NCBI GenBank assembly: GCA_963710745.1
Contig: CAVQBP010000029.1
Location: forward strand, 124,001-188,000
From: CAVQBP01 sp963710745
Lineage (GTDB): Bacteria > Bacteroidota > Ignavibacteria > Ignavibacteriales > Ignavibacteriaceae
Reading direction: 5' to 3'
DNA length: 64,000 bases
Both the position numbers and the translations under genes were made by a program. This document shows positions 53,347 through 63,748 of this stretch, piece by piece; the first letter of the stretch is position 1, and each line of letters begins with the position of its first letter. The notes below the pieces were generated by a model that was not told the DNA's origin, ran no database searches, and saw nothing but the letters and a program-made list of their open reading frames with translations.

Positions 53347-54351
53347 CTGATTTACGATTTCTGTTATTTGAACAATTCAAGATAATAACATTTTGACACA
53401 TTATAAAACCTTTAATACAGGAACAGCATGATATGAGAAAAAGTATATACCGGAAAAGTCTTCTGCTATAGTTTGAAGGGAGATTATACTTAAGTTGACA
53501 TCTTCGGCTTTCGCTTTCTGAGAACCGGCTTTTGATTCTGCAACTAATTATTTCCAGCATTTCTGCAGCGAACTACATAAAATTTTCCAAATAATGTATA
53601 CCTTTTAAAAACAAGGAATACCGGTCATTATCTTAACTTCCTAAACAATGTACGCATTTAAACATTTCTGGACATTATTTAATATCCGTTTTTTTTTTGA
53701 ACACAAGTTAATAATAACAGAATTTTAACAAACATTAAAAAAAGATGGAATTTTTATTTTTGCAGGCGGAAGAAAAATATCTGTTCAACAGATCAGGTTT
53801 AAAACCGGGTAACTATTATAAAGATATTAAGCGTAATAAAGTGAAATATATTGAGGGTAAAATCAAACTCTGGGGAAATGAATGAAAAGAATCAGCCTGC
53901 TGCGAGATAAAAGTTTTAAGGAGTTAAAATTGTGGAATTACCGTACATTACTAATGTTTTTAGTTATTTCAGTAATAATCTTCCTTTTATTATTGCTGGT
54001 CAGCGGGTGTAAATTAAATACTGCGGAAAATACTTCGAAAAAACAACTTATTAAACAGTCAACTCTGATAATTACTGCTGTAGAACCGAAATTAATATAG
54101 AGAATTTTATAAATGAAGCAAGCATTAACATTATTTGTCTCGATAACAAAATCTTCAGAATTCACCGGCAGTTTATGAGCAAGAAAGAGATTCCGGAGCA
54201 ATTTTTTGAAAGGATCAGCTGTAGTTGGAGTTTTTATATAGAAACATCATTTGGCTGAAAAATATTTTCAATCAAATGGAACCTGGATTTGAGATAAATA
54301 TGGTTTGTTAAAAATTTTACTCAGAATAGTAAAACACTTAATGAGGTATCT
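53347..54351. other. Divergent regulatory region between HTCS and TonB-dependent receptor
   Basis: About 1 kb between the HTCS start and the receptor start. It must contain promoters for both. It is AT-rich, with a T run near 53690. Two short overlapping frames on the + strand are seen: 53745-53885 (46 residues) and 53882-54100 (72 residues), joined by ATGA. Neither matches a family I know. A minus-strand frame at 53330-53560 overlaps the HTCS start and is unlikely to be a gene. I see no clear operator palindrome. Confidence 0.4.
53882..54100 (+). CDS. Possible small membrane protein (doubtful)
   Basis: A 72-residue frame with one strongly hydrophobic segment ('TLLMFLVISVIIFLLLLLV') followed by S-G-C, which could be a lipobox. 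It starts within the stop of a 46-codon frame (ATGA). Nothing identifies it, and no good ribosome site is seen. It may be a real small lipoprotein, a gene remnant, or chance in AT-rich DNA. Confidence 0.2.
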   Translation: MKRISLLRDKSFKELKLWNYRTLLMFLVISVIIFLLLLLVSGCKLNTAENTSKKQLIKQSTLIITAVEPKLI

Positions 54352-57285
54352 ATGAAACGTCAGGTACGAATACCAATTTTTTTATCCGCAATAATTATTC
54401 TTTTATCAGGCTTTGTTCAGGCACAAACAGGAAGAATATCCGGTCATGTTGTTGATGATAATTCGGGAGATGCATTGCCGGGGGCCAGTGTATTTCTTGA
54501 GGGGACCAGCCTTGGAGCTGCAGCAGATATTCATGGCAATTATTATATCACCAATGTACCGCCAGGTAAATATACATTAATAGCCAAGTATCTTGGTTAT
54601 GAAAATGATAGTACGGAAATAACGCTAGGTTCCAACCAGCGAATGGAACTTGATATAAAAATGAAGTTCAGAGTTATCCAGGGAGAGGAAGTGCTTGTAA
54701 CAGCACAGGCAGAAGGTCAGATGCAGGCAATGAACCAGCAGCTTTCCTCAACAACAATTAAAAATATAGTTTCAAGAAAACAGATACAGGAATTACCGGA
54801 GGCCAATGCTGCCGAAGCTGTCGGCCGCCTGCCCGGCGTTTCACTTGAACGAAGCGGCGGCGAGGGGAATAAAGTAGTAATACGCGGAATGGCTTCAAAA
54901 TATTCACTCATCCAGATTGACGGTGTGGATATGACAGCTACCGGTTCAGAAGACCGGAGCACCGATCTCAGCATGATCTCTCCATATATGCTTGAAGGTA
55001 TTGAATTGACCAAATCCGTTATGGCTAATCAGGAAGCAACGGCGACCGGGGGTATTGTCAATTTTAGAATTAAGAAAGCACCCGATCTTCCAACTTTTGA
55101 CGTGATAGCCCAAGGTGGAATGAATAGCCTTAGAAATACATATAAAGATTACAAATTCTCTATTGGAGGAAGTGACCGTTTCTTTACAAAACGGCTGGGG
55201 ATTTATGCCCAGGTGGATTATGAAAATAAAGATGCTGGTTCACAGCAGCTGGGCGGTGTTAATTTTTCACAGGAAAATTTAACCTCACCGGTCAGAACCA
55301 ACAGCATGCAGTTAATGGATATATTTAGAAATGTGCAGCGAACAGGCGGTGCATTGGTTCTCGATTATTCCCTTCCGTCCACAACAATCAAATCATCTAA
55401 TTTTTTCAGCCGCATAAAACGGGAAGAAACAAGTTTCATTAACAACTATGATTATACAACTAACAGTTTCAGTATCAAATTTGATGATACACCTACAAGC
55501 TGGCTTACTATTTTAACCAATTCGTTACAGATAGAACATAGATGGGGAAATTGGGAAATAACTTCCGATCTCTCACATTCCTACTCAGAAAATGAATTAC
55601 CCAATAAGATATCTTCAACAAATGGCGGTGAAATTCCCGATCTTCCTTTTGGAGGTGATAGAAAATCTACTTTTAATGTAGATATTAATCCTGAAACCAT
55701 TCCTGACCGTTTAAAATATTCAATGGATCAAATGGTTCATAATATGCAGCTGAGCGGTATAACTAACGAAAAGAGCGACACCCGAGAACGGGATCTGGCA
55801 GCCAACCTTAATTTAGCCTATACTTTTAATATTACCCGCCAAATCAATGTAAAAATGAATATTGGTGGAAAAATAAAATATAAAACGAAAAAGTATGACA
55901 AAACGGCTTCCGGCTTCGGTAATGAAGGATTTATACAATTGGCTCATGATAATTTTGAATTGAGTCAGCGAAGTATAGATATCTTTAACACTGATCCCAG
56001 GCTGTTATATCTGGAAGACTTTCTGAGCAAGCACAATGACGATTACCTGGGGAGCAGATATACTTTCAGCCCGTTGTTTGATAAGGATAAATTCCGGAAG
56101 CTTTACGATCTTGCTTCAACAATACCCGACAATTCAGTATATAGTTTATGGTCTCTGTATCAGCCGGATTTCCCGGGTTCAAATTATAGTGATTACAGCG
56201 GCTTTGAAAACTATCATGCCTTTTACCTGATGCCGGAAATCAATCTTGGTCCTAAATTATTGTTAGTGCCCGGCGTCCGCTATGAATGGAATCGTACAGA
56301 ATATACCGGGTATCGGGGAAACAGGTTAGGTGTATTACGCGGCTTTACATCTACCCCGATAGATACTGTTGCCAAGGTACGCAGAAATGAGTTCTGGCTT
56401 CCGATGATTCAAGTCTATTACAAACCAAACGATTGGCTGACAGTTAAAGCGGGATATACACATACTCTGCTGCGTCCGAATTTCAATAATATTATGCCCG
56501 GCTGGGTAATTGGCAGTCAGGGAAGCATAGATAATTTAAGTAATTTCCATCTTAAACCGGAATTATCCAGAAACTGGGATTTACAGTTTTCTTTCCATAC
56601 GAATGAAATCGGATTAATCTCGGCAGGTGCATTTTACAAAAAAATTACAGATATGATATTCTGGGCAGGTCAGAAAGTAATTTTGGATACTGCATTTTTC
56701 GAATTACCCACAATAATGTACCGTAAAACAGCGGCTTATGCTGTAAACAATGAAAACCCAGCATTTAATTACGGATTTGAATTTGAATGGCAGTCTAATT
56801 TCTGGTTTCTGCCGGGATTGTTAAAGGGCATTGTGATAAATGTAAACTATACCCGCAATATATCCGAAGCAAAATATCTAAGAACCGTCGTCAAATATAC
56901 AGTTGATCCCGTCACATACAAACCTAATTATTATAATGAGGATACTACATATGCAGCTCCCATGATAGAGCAGCCCGATCATTTGTTAAATCTCATGATT
57001 GGATATGATTATAAAGGATTCTCAATCCGCTGGGCGATGAGATACAAGTCTCATATATTTAAAAGTACTAATTGGTATGAAGAATTACGCGGTTACTCCA
57101 CAGATTTTTATCGTTATGATGTTCAAATCCGGCAAAAGTTACCATTCGACGGCCTGGAGTTTTTCCTGAATGTAAATAACCTGACTGGGGAAAAAGAAAA
57201 CGACATAATAAATCACCTCAATTTCTCCAATTATACCGAAGATTACGGTAGAAGTGCAAACCTGGGACTGCGGTTTCAGTATTAG
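54352..57285 (+). CDS. TonB-dependent outer-membrane receptor
   Basis: A 977-residue outer membrane transporter, the only uptake protein in the window. GAGG lies upstream of the start. The signal peptide ends near residue 25 (V-Q-A-Q). Residues about 26-115 form a carboxypeptidase-regulatory-like domain ('GRISGHVVDDNSGDALPGAS'). The plug domain spans about 120-250 ('EAVGRLPGVSLERSG', 'VVIRGMASKYSLIQIDGV', 'GGIVNFRIKKAP'). The beta-barrel fills the rest and ends in 'NLGLRFQY' with a terminal aromatic residue, as needed for barrel insertion. It is of the TonB receptor class rather than a clear SusC, and no SusD follows. It probably imports oligosaccharides made by the secreted enzymes, under HTCS control. 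Confidence 0.9.
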   Translation: MKRQVRIPIFLSAIIILLSGFVQAQTGRISGHVVDDNSGDALPGASVFLEGTSLGAAADIHGNYYITNVPPGKYTLIAKYLGYENDSTEITLGSNQRMELDIKMKFRVIQGEEVLVTAQAEGQMQAMNQQLSSTTIKNIVSRKQIQELPEANAAEAVGRLPGVSLERSGGEGNKVVIRGMASKYSLIQIDGVDMTATGSEDRSTDLSMISPYMLEGIELTKSVMANQEATATGGIVNFRIKKAPDLPTFDVIAQGGMNSLRNTYKDYKFSIGGSDRFFTKRLGIYAQVDYENKDAGSQQLGGVNFSQENLTSPVRTNSMQLMDIFRNVQRTGGALVLDYSLPSTTIKSSNFFSRIKREETSFINNYDYTTNSFSIKFDDTPTSWLTILTNSLQIEHRWGNWEITSDLSHSYSENELPNKISSTNGGEIPDLPFGGDRKSTFNVDINPETIPDRLKYSMDQMVHNMQLSGITNEKSDTRERDLAANLNLAYTFNITRQINVKMNIGGKIKYKTKKYDKTASGFGNEGFIQLAHDNFELSQRSIDIFNTDPRLLYLEDFLSKHNDDYLGSRYTFSPLFDKDKFRKLYDLASTIPDNSVYSLWSLYQPDFPGSNYSDYSGFENYHAFYLMPEINLGPKLLLVPGVRYEWNRTEYTGYRGNRLGVLRGFTSTPIDTVAKVRRNEFWLPMIQVYYKPNDWLTVKAGYTHTLLRPNFNNIMPGWVIGSQGSIDNLSNFHLKPELSRNWDLQFSFHTNEIGLISAGAFYKKITDMIFWAGQKVILDTAFFELPTIMYRKTAAYAVNNENPAFNYGFEFEWQSNFWFLPGLLKGIVINVNYTRNISEAKYLRTVVKYTVDPVTYKPNYYNEDTTYAAPMIEQPDHLLNLMIGYDYKGFSIRWAMRYKSHIFKSTNWYEELRGYSTDFYRYDVQIRQKLPFDGLEFFLNVNNLTGEKENDIINHLNFSNYTEDYGRSANLGLRFQY

Positions 57286-57478
57286 GTGTTATGTCAAATA
57301 ATCAGAAAAGATGAAGGATTTTCCCCATATAATAATGTCAGAAATTAATTCAAAAATTTAATTAAAAACAGGAAAGGAGGCGGTACGGTTTATTCAATTT
57401 TACTATGTCAATAATTATTAAAACGCAATAATAATTATTCAATTAACTAATACTTAAAAAAAATTAAGGAGACAAGGT

Positions 57479-59296
57479 ATGAAAAAAATGTTGATATTAT
57501 CAACTATTCTTACTGTCCTGCTGGTGTGCAGCAATATACTTTTTGCCCAGACTGAGTCGAAAGGTGATACACTAATCATCGGACCATTGAATTCACAGGG
57601 TGAAGCATTAGGCGCTTTAAACGAAGCTATTAAAGCCGATACAAATGCTTCCGGGGAAAGGCTCCACAAAGTATACAAGCTGCAGCGTAACGCACAGTAT
57701 ATTTTAACAGAAACAATCCAGGCTGATTTTCCATTAATTATAGTTGCTGATAAGCCGGATGATTCTAACAGACCGCCGGTTGTCCGCTGCGGTTTAAAGG
57801 AAGACGGAAGTTCGGTAAACCGCTGGTGGCTTTTATATGATGGCGCAACCTTAAAGAATATCTGGATGAGCGGTATCAACCTGGACGGTACAGGTCCTAT
57901 TGACTGGATTTCCCAGGAAGTAAATTCAACAGGAAAGACGTATGTTTACGACGGCTGTGTTATAGAATTCCCTTATACATGGTGGTCGATGTTTGCCGAT
58001 TGGGGACTAAACAATAATTATATTCTTACCAACAATTACATACAGTACGTTGGGAATCCAACGGGTGCAACCTGGAACGGCGCAGTTTTCAGCGGCGGAA
58101 CCATGGATTCTGTTATTATACGTAATAATACTTTCTTTGATTTTGGCTGTTATGCATGGAATGGACAAGTTTATTATTTAGAGATTGATCATAATACCAT
58201 GGTGAACTGTATGATGCATCCGGTTATGTCTCATAGCAAGGTTATTGCAAAATATACGAACAACCTTATCGTTAACGGTCATTCTTTCTCTGATGATTAT
58301 GATGAAATCAGACGACATCATGATGCTGAAGTAAAAGGTCTGATGAATTATGCCGAAACTCAGTGGATTCCAAAAACTCTTGATTCACTTTACGGTCCTG
58401 GCGGAGTATATGGTAAAACATATGATCCTAATGGAGACGGTCATTTAACCGAAGGCGAACTGGTTTGGGACTTAAAGAACAATGATTGGTTTTACACTCA
58501 ACCTATAAAGGATTATTGGGCTCAATTTCCACAGGTTGTTCCTAATCCCTGGATGAATCACTATAATGAAGCACTGTTCGAAAGCCACGATTCCACATCA
58601 AGCTGGACATGGCATCTGAAGAAATATATTTGGGCAGATTCAGCCGGTAATATAATAGATAACCCGTCAAACTTTGATACCTTGCATGTTGTAGACTCAA
58701 CAGTTGTACCGGAAATACATGAGCCGTTTAAGTTCTTTGTAGAAGAAAATACAATGAATCAAGATCCCGGTATTAAGGATATGAACGGTACTGACGAACT
58801 TCTTGCACAAAATTGTACCAATATCAGAACCGAGTGGTCGGGTGGTACGGTTGCTAATCCTGTTAACTGGCACGGAATAACTGATTACCTTGCATTCACA
58901 TGGCCCCTGGATTATGATTTGAGCTACACCAACGCTGCTTTAAAAACCGCCGGTGCTGATGGTAAACCGGTTGGTTCATTACAATGGTGGCCGGACATTC
59001 CTGATGCAGTAAACGATAATGCAGCAGTTCCCAATACTTTTGCATTAGAGCAGAATTACCCGAATCCTTTTAATCCTGCAACAAAAATAAGTTACTCAAT
59101 TCCTAAGAGCGGATTTGTAACTTTAAAAGTATTTAATATTCTTGGTCAGGAAGTAGCTATCCTTTTCTCGGGACAATTACATCCGGGTAAATATGTTGCT
59201 ACCTTTGATGGAAGTAGTTTTGCAAGCGGTGTTTACATTTACCGCCTGGACGCTGGAGGGAATTCAATTTCCAAAAAATTAATGCTTTTGAAATAA
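57479..59296 (+). CDS. Secreted beta-helix protein with T9SS sorting domain
   Basis: A 605-residue exported protein preceded by AAGGAG. The signal peptide ends near residue 23 (L-F-A-Q). The centre, about 80-290, has short repeated strand patterns of a right-handed parallel beta-helix ('LKNIWMSGINLDGTG', 'NNNYILTNNYIQYVGN', 'VIIRNNTFFDFGCYAWNG', 'YLEIDHNTMVNCM'). The last 90 residues are a T9SS sorting domain with Y-P-N-P-F-N-P from residue 527. Beta-helix proteins can be polysaccharide lyases, esterases or binding proteins; I see no certain catalytic site. It stands where a SusD would be expected after the receptor gene, and a strong terminator follows, so receptor and helix protein may form one unit. 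Confidence 0.8.
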   Translation: MKKMLILSTILTVLLVCSNILFAQTESKGDTLIIGPLNSQGEALGALNEAIKADTNASGERLHKVYKLQRNAQYILTETIQADFPLIIVADKPDDSNRPPVVRCGLKEDGSSVNRWWLLYDGATLKNIWMSGINLDGTGPIDWISQEVNSTGKTYVYDGCVIEFPYTWWSMFADWGLNNNYILTNNYIQYVGNPTGATWNGAVFSGGTMDSVIIRNNTFFDFGCYAWNGQVYYLEIDHNTMVNCMMHPVMSHSKVIAKYTNNLIVNGHSFSDDYDEIRRHHDAEVKGLMNYAETQWIPKTLDSLYGPGGVYGKTYDPNGDGHLTEGELVWDLKNNDWFYTQPIKDYWAQFPQVVPNPWMNHYNEALFESHDSTSSWTWHLKKYIWADSAGNIIDNPSNFDTLHVVDSTVVPEIHEPFKFFVEENTMNQDPGIKDMNGTDELLAQNCTNIRTEWSGGTVANPVNWHGITDYLAFTWPLDYDLSYTNAALKTAGADGKPVGSLQWWPDIPDAVNDNAAVPNTFALEQNYPNPFNPATKISYSIPKSGFVTLKVFNILGQEVAILFSGQLHPGKYVATFDGSSFASGVYIYRLDAGGNSISKKLMLLK

Positions 59297-59315
59297 TTTC
59301 ATTCTCCTCCTCACA

Positions 59316-59360
59316 AAACACGCCTCCGGTTTTATACCGGGGGTGTGTTTTTATTTTTTT
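59316..59360 (+). terminator. Strong intrinsic terminator after the beta-helix gene
   Basis: AAACACGCCTCCGGT (59316-59330) pairs along its full length with ACCGGGGGTGTGTTT (59336-59350), with two G-U pairs and a 5-base loop, followed by a T-rich run to about 59360. It ends the receptor/beta-helix unit. The remaining bases to 59613 are AT-rich with no gene visible and probably hold the promoter of the GH42 gene. Confidence 0.85.
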
Positions 59361-59613
59361 AATACAGGCATAAGTTCTTAATTTTAATTACAGATGTTTA
59401 TCTTCTAACTCTTTTGGATGTTATAGTAGATAACTAATTCTGAAATTATGAGAAAGATGGGAAAGAATTTATTTTTTTGCTTTCAGCCAGAGGTTTAATC
59501 CAACTCAGGTTAAAGTTATATTAAAAATTGTAAAACTATTATATTAGGTTAATTGCAAAAAAAAATAATATTTTTCAATACATTCAGCATCCAGTATAAT
59601 ATTAATTAAGCGT

Positions 59614-61653
59614 ATGAATTTAAGAAAAATCGAAAATCTTTTTTTAATTCTGTTCATTTTTACATCTGTTCTTAAAGCTCAGGTATTATATATTGGAGCT
59701 AATTACCATCCTCATGATGATAAAAATCCGGAGAAAATTAAAGATGATATTCAGTTGATGAAGGATGCAGGGTTTAATGTTGTCCGCATGGGGCATTTAG
59801 CCTGGGACAGCTATGAGCCTGCAGAAGGAAAATTCGATTTTTTTTGGTTTGATAAAGTAATGGATATGATGAATGACGCCGGTATCAAAGTAATTCTTGA
59901 TATTGCTATCAGACCAGCCCCGATATGGCTGCACTCTAAATATCCTTCAATTAATATTACAGATGCAGATGGAAATATGTTATATCCGAATCATCGTTAT
60001 ATGGAGGATATCGGTGATCCGATGTATCAAAAATATGCCTTGCGTTATGCCGATTCACTTTCAAAACATTATGGAAAACATCCGGCTTTGCTGGCATTTG
60101 GAATTGACAATGAATCAGGTGACGGCCCGATTTCATATTCTGAAACGGCAAGACAGAGGTATATTAACTGGCTAAAGAAAAGATATGCAAGCTTATACAA
60201 TCTAAACAAAGCCTGGGCGACACAACGCTGGTCCAGAAGGATCAACCAATGGGAAGAGATTGGTTTTCCAATATCGGGTTCAATTAATGGAGCACCTGAA
60301 AGAATGCTCGATTTCAGGCGTTTCATTTCAGATGAAATCAATCAATTGCTTTTTAAAGTTATTGATAAAGTAAATATTAATGCACCAAATGCCTTTTTAA
60401 ATACAAATGCATGGTATTTCAGCCAAATGAAATATTTCGACTATGCTCCCATTGCCTATTCAGGTAAAATGAACCGTGAAGGTGAAGGATTTTATGCAGG
60501 TCCATCATTGATAAATAACGACGGCCTTTTGGGAGCTTCATTTGGAATTGTGCGCATCCAGTATGAAAGTACAAATCCCTTCTGGTGCAGTGAATTTACA
60601 ACACACAATGCCGTGCCGAATTCAATCCGGAAATCTGCATATGCATCATTAATTTACGGCAACCAAATGGTTTGCGGATGGACATGGCAAAGCATGTGGG
60701 GAGGTGAAGAGCAATATCTGGAAGGAATGGTCGACTGGGACGGAATTCCTAACAGGAAATATTATGAATACAAAAAAATTTCTGCCGAGTTTAAAAAAAT
60801 AGAAAAATATTTCCCTTATAAACCTCAAGCTGAAGTTGGTCTGGCGTTTTCATTTCCAAGCCAGATTGCCAGTTATTCATTCCCTGAACAACATGAGAAT
60901 CAGGTTGGGACCTGTTTTAAGCAGTTCTTTAATCGTAATATAGATGTACGAATGCTTGATATTAAAAGAAGTAATTTAAAATATAAGTTATTGATTATAC
61001 CCGGTGTTACTGTAATTGATCCTTTAACAGCCAAAAAAATCCGTGATTATATTTATAACGGGGGAACTGCAATAATGACAGGTTATTCGGCAGTTGCAGA
61101 TACAACCAACCAGGTATTTGCAAGTACCCGGCCCGGATTGTTAAGTGATGTTTTCGGAATCAGGGTCGGAAACTATGAAGAGACTGAAAACATGAATGAA
61201 CTTTCCAGGATCTCATATAAAGGAACTCAAGTGAGGGTGAGTTATAAAGGAGAGAAAATTGAAACAGCATCACCCCGCTATGATGTAATTGAACCGAAAG
61301 GTGCTGAGGTAATCGGAAATATTATAAGCCTTGATAAAAATTATCCGATTATAACTTCCAATAATTACGGTAAAGGAAGAGCAATATATATTGGCCTGCC
61401 GTCAAGAGACGAGGTATTAAGCCCATTGCTGGACAATCTGATTAATGAACTTTCCATTAAAAAAGGTCCCGATGTACCTGAAGGAGTAATGGCCAGACAA
61501 ATTGATGAAGACCATTTTTTATATCTGAATATAAGCGGCGAGCCTAAAGAGATCCATATGAAAGGTGAATCCAGGAGTATCCTTTTTAATAAAGATTACA
61601 TCGGCAGTTTTACAATTCCTCCTTACGAACCGGAATTCATTGAGTTAAAATAA
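59614..61653 (+). CDS. GH42 beta-galactosidase-type enzyme
   Basis: A 679-residue exported GH42-like enzyme. A signal peptide ends near residue 22 (L-K-A-Q). The barrel covers about 25-395: 'GANYHPHDD', 'DAGFNVVRMGHLAWDSYEPA', acid/base Glu167 in 'GIDNESGDG', nucleophile Glu327 in 'WCSEFTTHN'. A trimerisation-like alpha/beta domain covers about 400-610 ('VGLAFSFPSQIASYSFPEQH'), and a small beta domain ends the protein. GH42 enzymes remove beta-linked galactose, or arabinopyranose in some members. In this locus it could supply the galactosidase step of xyloglucan breakdown. No convincing ribosome site is seen before the ATG. Confidence 0.87.
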   Translation: MNLRKIENLFLILFIFTSVLKAQVLYIGANYHPHDDKNPEKIKDDIQLMKDAGFNVVRMGHLAWDSYEPAEGKFDFFWFDKVMDMMNDAGIKVILDIAIRPAPIWLHSKYPSINITDADGNMLYPNHRYMEDIGDPMYQKYALRYADSLSKHYGKHPALLAFGIDNESGDGPISYSETARQRYINWLKKRYASLYNLNKAWATQRWSRRINQWEEIGFPISGSINGAPERMLDFRRFISDEINQLLFKVIDKVNINAPNAFLNTNAWYFSQMKYFDYAPIAYSGKMNREGEGFYAGPSLINNDGLLGASFGIVRIQYESTNPFWCSEFTTHNAVPNSIRKSAYASLIYGNQMVCGWTWQSMWGGEEQYLEGMVDWDGIPNRKYYEYKKISAEFKKIEKYFPYKPQAEVGLAFSFPSQIASYSFPEQHENQVGTCFKQFFNRNIDVRMLDIKRSNLKYKLLIIPGVTVIDPLTAKKIRDYIYNGGTAIMTGYSAVADTTNQVFASTRPGLLSDVFGIRVGNYEETENMNELSRISYKGTQVRVSYKGEKIETASPRYDVIEPKGAEVIGNIISLDKNYPIITSNNYGKGRAIYIGLPSRDEVLSPLLDNLINELSIKKGPDVPEGVMARQIDEDHFLYLNISGEPKEIHMKGESRSILFNKDYIGSFTIPPYEPEFIELK

Positions 61654-61673
61654 GTTCTTATTTTATGTTTTTT
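61647..61673 (+). terminator. Possible terminator overlapping the GH42 stop codon
   Basis: AAAATAA (61647-61653) pairs with TTATTTT (61658-61664) around GTTC, followed by a T run at about 61667-61672. The stem contains only A-T pairs, so it would be weak. Confidence 0.3.
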
Positions 61674-62095
61674 AACTTTATGAATCGGACTATGTTTTAC
61701 TGGAGATGTGTATGTAAAGTACAACAATTTTATCGATGAGCAAATAAAATAAAATTACAAAACAGCGGGTATGACTTATTGAACCAGTTTCATAACAACC
61801 ACCATTTTAATAAAAAGGGACGTAACGTTAAATGTTAAATAATTATTATAAATCCAATATCGATGGATGATTTCATCTTCAAAAATTTTATAGTTGTCAA
61901 TATTATTATTATTGGGAAAGCATAGCCGGTGTAATTCAAAATAAAATACTTTAATATGCAAAAATTAGAACTGACAAATTCTGAATAAGGGGAAAAAGTA
62001 TTTATTGAGAAATAAATAGATTAAATATCCAGGGCAGGAATCATTAAAATAAAAAATTCTTTTGCTCAAATTATAATAACAAGGATAACCTGATA
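61654..62095. other. Intergenic stretch without a gene
   Basis: About 442 AT-rich bases between GH42 and the GH39 gene. No open frame of interest is seen on either strand. A TAACGTTA palindrome near 61826-61833 recalls the CG-centred sites at 9005 and 19027 but is too short to call. The stretch probably holds the promoter of the GH39 gene. Confidence 0.3.
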
Positions 62096-63683
62096 ATGAA
62101 AAAACAATTTAATAGTGTAATGATAATTTTAATCATTATTTCCGGTTTGTGTTTTCACAAAACATCTGCTCAATCCATTACAAATGTTAGGATGATTAAT
62201 CTTGATTTCAATCAAGTAAAAGGTCCCTATAATACAATGTTCAAGGAATGCGTTGGTGCAGGCAGAGCCAATGAGGGGCTGCGGGCAGATTGGCAGCAGC
62301 AATTGGCTTACGTCAGGAAAGAATGCGGCTTCAAATATATCCGCATGCATGGGCTCTTAACTGATGATATGGGTGTTTACAGGGAAGATAAAAATGGAAA
62401 CCCGGAATATAATTTTCAGTATATAGACAAGTTATATGACTTTATTATTCAGCATCGGGATGAAACCTTTTGTTGAATTAGGATTTATGCCGGAAGCACT
62501 TGGCAAGCGGTAAACAAACTATTTTCTGGTGGAGAGGAAATGTAACTCCGCCTAAAGATTATAAAAAGTGGGGAGAGCTGATCCGTAATCTGACTCTTCA
62601 TTTTTCTCAGCGATACGGTGCAGACGAAGTAAAGACATGGTATTTTGAAGTTTGGAATGAACCGAACTTAAGCGGCTTCTGGACCGGCACACAGGATGGA
62701 CTATTTTAAATTATATCGTTATTCCGTCAATGCCAGTAAAAAGTGTCAATAAAGATTATAGGGTTGGCGGACCTGCTACAGCTGGTGCGGCGTGGGAAGT
62801 TGATATGATTGACTTTTGCAGGAAGAATAATCTTCCGTTGGATTTTATTAGTACTCATGCATACGGTGTTAAACAAGGGTATCTTGATGAGTACGGAAAT
62901 TCAGGAACTGTTCTTGACAGCAATCCGATGAGTTTAAGCATTGATGTCTTGAATTCCCGTGAAGAAATTGCCGGTTCATCAATGCCGGATTTAGAGCTTC
63001 ATTACACTGAATGGAGCTCTTCATACACTCCTGCCGACCCGCTGCATGATAGTTATCATGAAGCTGCATATATTTTGGAAAAACTTAAACGGACAGGAAA
63101 TGCAGCTAATTCAATGTCTTACTGGGTATTCACAGATATTTTTGAAGAACCAGGACCGCGCTTTACACCATTTCACGGGGGTTTTGGCTTATTAAATTAC
63201 CAATCTATCGACAAACCCGCTTTCTATGCTTACCAATTCATGAATAAACTTGGTAATACAGAATTGATAAATAAAGATTCTTCATCATGGGGATGCAAGG
63301 ATGAAAACGGAAATATTCAGGTTTTACTTTGGGATTTTACTTATACACTTCCTGATTCTGTTAATAATCAGGATTATTACATCCGCAATCTTCCGTCAAA
63401 ATTAAAAGGAAAAGTAAAAATAAATATTTCAGAAATTCCTTCCGGCATGTACAATCTTGAAGTTTATCAGGTTGGTTATCGGGTAAACGATCCTTATACA
63501 ACTTATTTTGACATGGGGAGACCTAATCAACTAACAAGAGAGCAGGTCCAGGAAATAAAAAAATTAAATAATGGTTCTCCAATTTATACTGAAAGGATTG
63601 AAGTAAAAAACGGAACACCTTTTCAAAAAGAACTGACAATTCGGGAGAACGATGTATTCTTAATAACTTTGCATAAGCTGTAG
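62096..63683 (+). pseudogene. GH39 beta-xylosidase interrupted by four single-base insertions
   Basis: Three frames (62096-62476, 62500-62709, 62730-63683), with short linking segments between them, together encode one exported GH39 enzyme of about 527 residues. The signal peptide ends near residue 25 (T-S-A-Q). Reading resumes perfectly if one extra base is ignored at about 62456 (C), 62502 (G), 62701 (C) and 62733-62734 (C), giving for example 'IIQHGMKPFVELGFMPEAL' and 'DGYFKLYRYSVNAVKSVN'. The acid/base Glu (codon 62659-62661, W-N-E-P-N) and the nucleophile Glu (codon 63009-63011, T-E-W-S-S) are intact. GH39 members are beta-xylosidases acting on xylo-oligosaccharides. Four clustered insertions suggest either assembly errors or very recent decay. 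Confidence 0.82.
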
Positions 63684-63748
63684 TATTCAAATAGATAAAA
63701 TTACTGGCTTGGAATTTTTTTAAGGTTCAACTCATGGGTGAGAAATTA

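Noticed and set aside
53330..53560. A 76-codon minus-strand frame before the HTCS
   Set aside because: It overlaps the HTCS signal peptide in another frame, is rich in Arg/Ser/Cys and shows no family pattern.
62500..62709. A separate small gene between two GH39 parts
   Set aside because: Its sequence, including W-N-E-P-N, is the middle of GH39 and continues both neighbours once single bases are removed.
62096..63683. Programmed frameshifting as the explanation for GH39
   Set aside because: Four separate breaks need a base skipped each time, with no slippery pattern, so error or decay is far more likely.
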